Shown here: positions 31,069-39,330 of the stretch, in pieces
How positions within the stretch are numbered: position 1 is the stretch's first letter
Layout: every line of letters begins with the position of its first letter
Position numbers and translations under genes: made by a program
Notes under the pieces: generated by a model
Told to the model about the DNA's origin: nothing
The model's database searches: none
Seen by the model: the letters and a program-made list of their open reading frames with translations, nothing else
Assembly (NCBI GenBank): GCA_027450005.1
Contig: DAIDKO010000024.1
Location: 1-39,330, forward strand
Reading direction: 5' to 3'
From: Rhodanobacter sp.
GTDB taxonomy: Bacteria; Pseudomonadota; Gammaproteobacteria; Xanthomonadales; Rhodanobacteraceae
Length of the DNA: 39,330 nucleotides

Positions 31069-33438
31069 TCAGAAGTCGACCGTGGCCGAGGCGAAGTATG
31101 CCCGCGGCTCCTCGTAGATCGCCCGGACGAACGGCGTACCGTTGAAGGTGGTGTCGCCGTAGCCGAAGGTGTAGTAGTGGCGATTCAGCACGTTGTCCAC
31201 GTAAAGCGCCAGCTTCACGTCCTTCCACAGGCCGTCGCCGATGTGCACGGTATCGCGTACGGTGAAGTTGGTCACCGCGTAGCTGGGGATGGTTTCGGCA
31301 GCGGGCAGGCCCGCGTTGTACTCGTTGACGTACTGCGAACCGGAGTAGTGCTCGCTCAAGTTGACGCGCCAGCCCTGCCACTTCCAACCGACACCGAGGT
31401 TAGCCAGGTGCTTGGGCACACCGGCCAGCGGCTGCCCAGAGTGGACGGTCTGGCCGGCCGTCGCAGACACGCCGGAGCTGTTGGATACGGTGAAGTCGGA
31501 GGTGAAGTTCGCCTTGTTCTCGGCGAGGTTGCCGTAGATGCTGAAACCGCCAAAGGCGGTACGCAGGCTGTCCTGCAGGTCGAGCTCGGCACCCTCGTAG
31601 CGTGAGCTGCCGCCGTTGGCGGTGCTCGACAGTCCAGAGGTTGGGTCGGTGGTCTGGATGAAGGTGTTGGCGAAGTTCTCGCGGTAGACGTTGATCGCGC
31701 CCTGGAAGCCGCCCTGTTCGTAGCGCACGCCCGCCTCGATGTCACGCACGTATTCCGGCGAGACGTGCAGCGGCACCACCACGGCCTGACCCGCCGCATT
31801 GCTCTGGCCGACGTTGTTGTAGTACGCCGCTATGCCCGGAAACTTGGCGGTCTTGCCCCACGCGGCGTAGACGCTAACGTGATCGACCGGACGCCAGTTC
31901 AGGCCGATGGTCGGCGAAGTGTAGTGCTCCTTGTCGGACACCGAGCCGCTGATCGAGTAGAAGAAGCCGACATTGTCGAAATCGCGCGTGCGCGCGGACA
32001 TATACTTGAGGCCGGGCGTGACATGCAGCGTGTCGTCGAACAGGCTGATCTTGTCCTGCACGAAGAGCGAGCCCAGATCGCGGCTGTCGTGCTCGTCCCA
32101 AGCGTCGTTATAGCCGGTGGTCAACGGCATCGAATGGGCGCCATACCAGTATTCGGCCGAATGCAGCTTGGTATGCGAGTAGTCGGCGCCGAACTTCACC
32201 TCGTTGCCAGGCAACTCCAGGGTGAAGTGCGGCATGATCCCGTACTGCTGTGTGGTGTAGAGGTAGGTGTGGTAGGCGTTGCCTAGGACATTGCTACCGA
32301 AGGTCGCCGCAGGACTGTAGGTGGGACCCGCTGGATTACCCACCCAGAACTGGTAGTCGCCCGCCTGGTTCGGCAACGCATAGGGCTGTGTAGCGCTCTG
32401 CGCATAGGCGGGGTCGGAATAAGACTCGCGGAGGTAGTTCACATTGCGCGCATAGACCCGCACGTTGAACGACAGCACGTCGTTGACCCACATGCGGTCT
32501 CCAAGGATATAGGTGCCGCCGTGGTCCTTGTTGTAGCTGTTACTCCAGTCCAGCGGCCAGCCGTAGTGATAGCCGTACTGCTGGATCAGCGGCAGCGGTA
32601 CGGTGTGAGGGGTGAAGCCGGTGTTGGTGTTGTAGATGGCGTAGGCATAGAGCTTGCCGTTGGCGCCGTCGTAGGGCAGCTCGCCGGCGTAGTAGACGTT
32701 GGTGTTGCGGTTGCCGGAGTTGTCCTGCCAGCCGCTGCTGGAATTGTGGCTGACGCTGAACAGGTTGCGCACGCCGCCGACCTCGCCGGTGTTCGCGGTG
32801 AGCCCGTAGAACCAGGTGCCGAAGCTGCCACCGCCGACGGTGGCCGAACCGCCGGCCTTGGCCGAGGGATCGCGCGGCTGGAAGGCGATGGTGCCGCCCA
32901 GCGAGTTGTACGAGGTGACTGCGGGGTTGTTGATGCCGCGATAGACATTGACACTGTCGACGTCGTTCAGGGTCAACGGGATGTTGTTGCGCGTCGACGC
33001 GGAATTGGTGGTGCCGCCGTTGAACGGGTCGTTGATCGACACGCCATCGAAGGTTTCAGAGAACTGGCCGCTGCTGAAGGCACGGAAGGTGATGTTGGTA
33101 CGCACGCTGTTCGCCGCGGGTGTACGCACGTTGACCGACGGCGTGCGCTCCAGCAGGCTCTGCACGCTCAGCATCGGCGACGCGAAGCGGATCGCCGAGG
33201 GACCGATCACCGAGGCGCTGAAGGCGGAGCTCATCGGAATGCGCGTGAGCGTCAGTTCTTGGGCGATGACCTGGACCGCCGAAAGGTCCTTGACCTCCTT
33301 CTTCTTGCCGTCTGCTTGGCTCTGCTTTTTGCCCGACTGCCCGGTCGCCGATTGCGCTTGCGCTCCGGTCGCCGCGAAGGCCAGCAGGCCGGCGCCAAGC
33401 AGGGCAAAAACGAGCGGCTTGCGCTTCAAAACATCCAT
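31069..33438 (-). CDS. TonB-dependent outer-membrane receptor
   Basis: The 789-residue protein has a signal peptide (1-28, cut after AQA), a Lys-rich linker (37-50), a TonB-box-like stretch (LSAVQVIA, 52-59), a plug domain (about 65-175) and a 22-strand-type barrel ending in Phe (VDF). The last strands include LYVDNVLNRHYYTFG, the TonB receptor C-terminal signature. No N-terminal transcription-signalling domain is present. The extracellular loops are rich in Tyr, Asn, Ser and Gly. The ligand (iron-siderophore, carbohydrate or other) cannot be told. AAAGGGG lies 6 nt before ATG 33438. Base composition is noticeably less GC-rich than its neighbours. Two GumN-like genes follow on the same strand. 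Confidence 0.92.
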   Translation of the reverse strand: MDVLKRKPLVFALLGAGLLAFAATGAQAQSATGQSGKKQSQADGKKKEVKDLSAVQVIAQELTLTRIPMSSAFSASVIGPSAIRFASPMLSVQSLLERTPSVNVRTPAANSVRTNITFRAFSSGQFSETFDGVSINDPFNGGTTNSASTRNNIPLTLNDVDSVNVYRGINNPAVTSYNSLGGTIAFQPRDPSAKAGGSATVGGGSFGTWFYGLTANTGEVGGVRNLFSVSHNSSSGWQDNSGNRNTNVYYAGELPYDGANGKLYAYAIYNTNTGFTPHTVPLPLIQQYGYHYGWPLDWSNSYNKDHGGTYILGDRMWVNDVLSFNVRVYARNVNYLRESYSDPAYAQSATQPYALPNQAGDYQFWVGNPAGPTYSPAATFGSNVLGNAYHTYLYTTQQYGIMPHFTLELPGNEVKFGADYSHTKLHSAEYWYGAHSMPLTTGYNDAWDEHDSRDLGSLFVQDKISLFDDTLHVTPGLKYMSARTRDFDNVGFFYSISGSVSDKEHYTSPTIGLNWRPVDHVSVYAAWGKTAKFPGIAAYYNNVGQSNAAGQAVVVPLHVSPEYVRDIEAGVRYEQGGFQGAINVYRENFANTFIQTTDPTSGLSSTANGGSSRYEGAELDLQDSLRTAFGGFSIYGNLAENKANFTSDFTVSNSSGVSATAGQTVHSGQPLAGVPKHLANLGVGWKWQGWRVNLSEHYSGSQYVNEYNAGLPAAETIPSYAVTNFTVRDTVHIGDGLWKDVKLALYVDNVLNRHYYTFGYGDTTFNGTPFVRAIYEEPRAYFASATVDF

Positions 33439-33520
33439 CGGAAACCCCTTTGTGAGTGGTAATGGAGGCCATCGGCTTGTGCCGACGGCGTGTATTCATC
33501 GAAGGTGAAAATAGAGCGGA

Positions 33521-33572
33521 AGCATGACAGTTCCCTTGCAGGAAGCTAACCCACTCAGGTGATTGTCATGCT
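33521..33572. promoter_or_regulatory. Inverted 9-bp repeat, operator candidate for the TonB receptor
   Basis: AGCATGACA (33521-33529) and TGTCATGCT (33564-33572) are exact reverse complements, with centres 43 bp apart, about four helical turns. They lie 83-134 bp upstream of the receptor start, where its promoter should be; TTGACG (minus strand, beginning near 33580) is a -35-like hexamer beside the distal arm. The regulator is unknown; the sequence does not look like a Fur box. Confidence 0.4.
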
Positions 33573-33708
33573 GACGTCAAGAATACGCGGCGCACGAGCA
33601 GAAAATCGAAAGAAATCGCCGCGACCGAACGACGAAGTCGAAGACGGATCACTAGATGTACGGGCTGTCGCCTGATTCCCACGCTTAGGCCGATGCCGTG
33701 ACTATTCC

Positions 33709-33741
33709 ATAAAAATAAAACGGGGCGCCAGGGCGCCCCGT
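33709..33741 (-). terminator. Rho-independent terminator of icd
   Basis: Read on the minus strand, the stem ACGGGGCGCC / GGCGCCCCGT (10 bp, 33720-33741, very short loop) is followed by TTTTATTTTTAT. This is a classical intrinsic terminator 35 bp beyond the icd stop. On the plus strand the tail is not a T-run, so it works only for icd. Confidence 0.9.
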
Positions 33742-33775
33742 TCTGCTTCATCTCCGCGATGGATGCAGCGCCGCT

Positions 33776-36845
<3,070 letters not shown>

Positions 36846-36906
36846 GAATCGGATTCCGGAAACGGTGCGTGCACCCGGAGGCACCGGGCGGCGAAGGTTG
36901 GCCCGC

Positions 36907-36913
36907 TATAATA
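36907..36913. promoter_or_regulatory. Consensus -10 box shared by divergent yadG and fpr
   Basis: The plus strand carries a perfect TATAAT (36907-36912), directly joined to AGGAGG (36913-36918). The minus strand reads TATTAT at 36913-36908. Both strands thus have a good -10 hexamer at the same place in the 95-bp divergent gap. -35 hexamers are poor on both sides. Confidence 0.55.
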
Positions 36914-36940
36914 GGAGGCTCGCCCATTCCGGTGCAGCCC

Positions 36941-37900
36941 ATGAGTTCCATCCCCGCTCTCGTCGTCGACAACCTGCGCAAAACCTACGGCAACGGCGTG
37001 GAGGCCCTCAAGGGCGTCTCGCTGACCGTGCAGCCCGGCGACTTCTTCGCCTTGCTTGGCCCCAACGGCGCCGGCAAGTCCACCCTGATCGGCATCCTCT
37101 CCTCGCTGGTGAATTCCAGCGGCGGCGACGCGCAGGTGTTCGGCATCTCGGTCAACAAGCAACGCAGCGAGGCGATGCGCCTGATCGGCCTGGTGCCGCA
37201 GGAGATCAACTTCAACCAGTTCGAGAAACCGTTCGACATCTGTGTCAACGAGGCGGGCTTCTACGGCATCCCGCGCAGGATCGCGATGGAACGCGCGGAG
37301 AAGTATCTGAAGGAGCTGCGCCTGTGGGACAAGGCGCAACATCAGGCGCGCATGCTCTCCGGCGGCATGAAACGGCGCCTGATGATCGCCCGCGCGATGA
37401 TGAACGAGCCGAAGCTGCTGATCCTCGACGAGCCCACTGCCGGCGTGGACATCGAGATCCGCCGCTCGATGTGGCAGTTCGTCAGCGGGATCAATGCGGC
37501 CGGCACCACGGTGATCCTCACCACGCACTATCTGGAGGAAGCCGAGCAGCTGTGCCGCAACATCGCGATCATCGACCACGGCACCATCGTGGAGAACACC
37601 ACGATGAAGCGGCTGCTGTCCAAACTCGACGTGGAGACCTTCGTGTTCGACGTCGCCGGCGTGCCGGGCGAGCTGCCCGCGCTGCCCGGCGTCGCGCTGC
37701 GCCGCGTGGACGAGCACACGCTGGAAGCGGAGATGGCCCGCACCCACGACCTCAACTCGCTGTTCGCGGCGCTAACCGCGCACGGCATCACGGTGACTTC
37801 GATGCGCAACAAGACCAACCGGCTGGAGGAGCTGTTCGTGCGACTGGTGGAGCATGGCCGACAAGAGCCGGGCCGCAACGGCCAGGAGCAAGCCGCATGA
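36941..37900 (+). CDS. yadG: ABC-2 type exporter ATP-binding protein YadG
   Basis: The 319-residue ATPase matches E. coli YadG closely. Walker A is GPNGAGKS (40-47), Q-loop Gln87 (LVPQE), the signature LSGGM (139-143), Walker B LLILDEP (159-165) with the D-loop TAGVD, and the switch His in TTHYLEEAE; it ends with the NKTNRLEELFVRLV segment. It energises export by the YadH permease; the substrate is unknown. ATG 36941 is used because homologues start here. GTG 36932 is in frame, as is an ATT at 36926 that lies 7 nt after a perfect AGGAGG; if TATAAT (36907) is the -10, that AGGAGG would be outside the mRNA. It overlaps yadH by ATGA. Confidence 0.93.
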   Translation: MSSIPALVVDNLRKTYGNGVEALKGVSLTVQPGDFFALLGPNGAGKSTLIGILSSLVNSSGGDAQVFGISVNKQRSEAMRLIGLVPQEINFNQFEKPFDICVNEAGFYGIPRRIAMERAEKYLKELRLWDKAQHQARMLSGGMKRRLMIARAMMNEPKLLILDEPTAGVDIEIRRSMWQFVSGINAAGTTVILTTHYLEEAEQLCRNIAIIDHGTIVENTTMKRLLSKLDVETFVFDVAGVPGELPALPGVALRRVDEHTLEAEMARTHDLNSLFAALTAHGITVTSMRNKTNRLEELFVRLVEHGRQEPGRNGQEQAA

Positions 37901-38676
37901 GCAACGCCTCGGCCAACCTCGTCGCCCTCAGCACCATCGTGCGCCGCGAGATCGTGCGCATCCTGCGCATTTGGACGCAGACGCTGATCCCGCCGGCGAT
38001 CACCATGACGCTGTACTTCGTGATCTTCGGCAAGCTGATCGGCAGCCGCATCGGCAGCATCGAACACGGCTACACCTACATGCAGTACCTTGCGCCAGGT
38101 CTGGTGATGATGAGCATCATCATGAACAGCTACGGGAATATCTCCAGCTCGTTCTTCGGCGCCAAGTTCAGCCGCGCAGTGGAGGAAATGCTGGTATCGC
38201 CGATGCCGAACTGGGTGATCCTCACCGGCTACGTGGCCGGCGCAGTGGCGCGCGGGTTGTCGGTAGGCGCGCTGGTGCTGGGCATCGCGCTGTTCTTCAC
38301 GTCGCTGCACGTGGCGCATCCGCTGATCACCTTCGCTTCGGTGCTGCTGGGCTCGGTGATCTTCTCGCTGGCCGGCTTCGTCAACGCGGTGTACGCGAAG
38401 AAGTTCGACGACATCGCACTGGTGCCGACCTTCATCCTCACCCCGCTCACCTACCTCGGCGGCGTGTTCTATTCCGTCAAGATGCTGAGCGAGCCATGGC
38501 AGGCGATCTCGCGCATCAACCCAATCCTGTATATGGTCAACGCCTTCCGTTACGGCGTGCTCGGCATCAGCGACGTGAACGTGGGCGTCGCTTTTGCGGT
38601 GATGCTGTTTTTCGTGCTGGCGCTGGGTGCCTTCGGTCTGCAGTTGCTCAAGCGCGGCGTGGGCCTGCGCTCGTAA
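37897..38676 (+). CDS. yadH: ABC-2 type exporter permease YadH
   Basis: The 259-residue permease has six predicted membrane helices and the ABC2_membrane signature region (TPLTYLGGVFYSVKML, followed by NPILYMVNAFRYG). ISSSFFGAKFSRAVEEMLVSPMP is the typical cytoplasmic coupling segment of YadH-like proteins. The start ATG 37897 overlaps the yadG stop, so the two are translated together and form the two halves of one exporter (two copies of each). Substrate unknown; related ABC-2 systems move lipids, polysaccharides or drugs. Confidence 0.93.
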   Translation: MSNASANLVALSTIVRREIVRILRIWTQTLIPPAITMTLYFVIFGKLIGSRIGSIEHGYTYMQYLAPGLVMMSIIMNSYGNISSSFFGAKFSRAVEEMLVSPMPNWVILTGYVAGAVARGLSVGALVLGIALFFTSLHVAHPLITFASVLLGSVIFSLAGFVNAVYAKKFDDIALVPTFILTPLTYLGGVFYSVKMLSEPWQAISRINPILYMVNAFRYGVLGISDVNVGVAFAVMLFFVLALGAFGLQLLKRGVGLRS

Positions 38677-38689
38677 CGAGCTGGCCCCC

Positions 38690-39330
38690 ATGCGCGTCAA
38701 CAAGTACATCAGCGAAGCCGGCCTGTGCTCGCGCCGCGAGGCGGACGAGCTGCTGCTGGCCGGGCGGGTCACGATCAACGGCGAAGTGGTGACCACCGGT
38801 GCCAAGGCGCTGGAAGGCGACGAGGTACGCGTGGACGGCGAGCTGGTCAAGGCGCGCGTGCTGGCCGCCACGCCGGCCGCGAAAAAGGCAGTCTACATCG
38901 CGCTGAACAAGCCGGTGGGCATCACCTGCACCACCGACCATAGCGTGGCGGGCAACATCGTCGATTTCGTCGACCACCCGCAACGGATCTTCCCGATCGG
39001 CCGGCTGGACAAGGATTCGGAAGGGCTGATCCTGCTCACCAGCAACGGCGACATCGTCAACGAGATCCTGCGCACGGAGAACCACCACGAGAAGGAATAC
39101 CTGGTGGCGGTGAACAAGCCGGTCACCGAGGAATTCCTCGCCGGCATGGCGCGCGGCGTGCGCGTTCACGGCCAGATGACCCAGCCCTGCCGCACGCGCA
39201 GGATCGCCAAATTCGGCTTCGGCATCGTGCTCACCCAGGGCCTGAACCGGCAGATCCGCCTGATGGCGGCGGCGTTCGGCTACCGCGTCACCCAGTTGCG
39301 CCGCGTGCGCATCGTCAACGTGAAGCTCGG
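38690..39330 (+). CDS. rluF: 23S rRNA pseudouridine synthase RluF (5' part, cut by window end)
   Basis: The first 213 residues are present. An S4 RNA-binding domain (about 1-50, RVNKYISEAGLCSRREAD) leads to the RsuA/RluB-type catalytic domain with Asp107 in GRLDKDSEGLILLT. Close matches to E. coli RluF are LNKPVGI, NIVDFV, RIFPIGRLDKDS, HEKEYLV and TQGLNRQIR. RluF makes pseudouridine 2604 of 23S rRNA. The NRQIRRM element reads NRQIRLM here, a small change near the active site. The gene starts 13 bp after yadH, without a clear ribosome site, probably read through from it. The 3' end lies beyond the window. Confidence 0.92.
   Translation, partial: MRVNKYISEAGLCSRREADELLLAGRVTINGEVVTTGAKALEGDEVRVDGELVKARVLAATPAAKKAVYIALNKPVGITCTTDHSVAGNIVDFVDHPQRIFPIGRLDKDSEGLILLTSNGDIVNEILRTENHHEKEYLVAVNKPVTEEFLAGMARGVRVHGQMTQPCRTRRIAKFGFGIVLTQGLNRQIRLMAAAFGYRVTQLRRVRIVNVKL

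Larger units (their letters stand above)
33439..33775. other. 337-bp regulatory gap between the TonB receptor and icd
   Basis: This is the longest gap in the window and its most AT-rich stretch. Reading from the receptor side it holds the receptor ribosome site, an inverted repeat (33521-33572), TGACGTCA at 33571-33578 and the icd terminator (33709-33741). I see no credible small ORF or RNA gene in it. Confidence 0.5.

Overview
The window is 39.3 kb of GC-rich, tightly packed bacterial chromosome. The eleven-gene type II secretion block in the order E-F-G-H-I-J-K-L-M-N-D is the Xps arrangement of Xanthomonas. Together with a monomeric NADP isocitrate dehydrogenase, a GH17 membrane glucanase and TraB/GumN proteins, this points to Gammaproteobacteria, order Xanthomonadales (Lysobacterales). 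Rhodanobacteraceae (Rhodanobacter/Dyella/Frateuria type) is the likeliest family, but that is inference from gene content. I see no rRNA, tRNA, insertion sequence, integrase, prophage or CRISPR array.

Layout. 1-71: tail of an unidentified gene. 141-1327 (+): an endonuclease/exonuclease/phosphatase-family hydrolase and a small membrane protein. 1290-3593 (-): GH17 glucanase-like membrane protein followed by an SDR oxidoreductase. 3726-7115 (+): soluble lytic transglycosylase slt and CCA-adding enzyme cca. 7134-23351 (-): a block of about 16 kb starting with gspE at the right and running F, G, H, I, J, K, L, M, N, D, then hrpB helicase and a CHASE-PAS-GGDEF-EAL cyclic-di-GMP enzyme. Most junctions from gspH to gspN are 4-base ATGA overlaps. 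23557-24345 (+): tatD, divergent from gspE. 24379-26736 (-): rluE, a NYN-domain nuclease-like protein and a LysR regulator. 26840-28545 (+): a 68-residue orphan protein, a cupin and an aldo/keto reductase. 28546-33438 (-): two tandem TraB/GumN-family paralogues downstream of a TonB-dependent receptor. 33776-36845 (-): monomeric icd preceded by ferredoxin-NADP reductase. 36941 to the end (+): yadG-yadH type ABC-2 exporter and the start of rluF, cut by the window edge.

How the parts work together. The Xps block encodes an almost complete type II secretion machine: ATPase E, platform F/L/M, pseudopilus G-K, HR-domain protein N and lipoprotein secretin D. The prepilin peptidase (GspO/PilD) must be elsewhere. 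A dual GGDEF/EAL enzyme two genes downstream on the same strand makes a cyclic-di-GMP link possible but unproven. icd and the ferredoxin-NADP reductase are neighbouring NADPH enzymes. tatD, cca, rluE, rluF and hrpB are nucleic-acid housekeeping genes.

I found no clear previously undescribed multi-gene system. The best leads are: (i) tandem TraB/GumN paralogues that have lost both conserved GxxH histidines, beside a TonB receptor with an inverted-repeat operator candidate; (ii) a GspE without the tetracysteine zinc motif; (iii) a possible leaderless cca transcript and a recurring -10 motif ending in ACAAT; (iv) a LysR / 68-residue orphan / cupin locus with a T-N11-A operator; (v) a perfect 22-bp palindrome and a hairpin inside the gspE-gspF gap.
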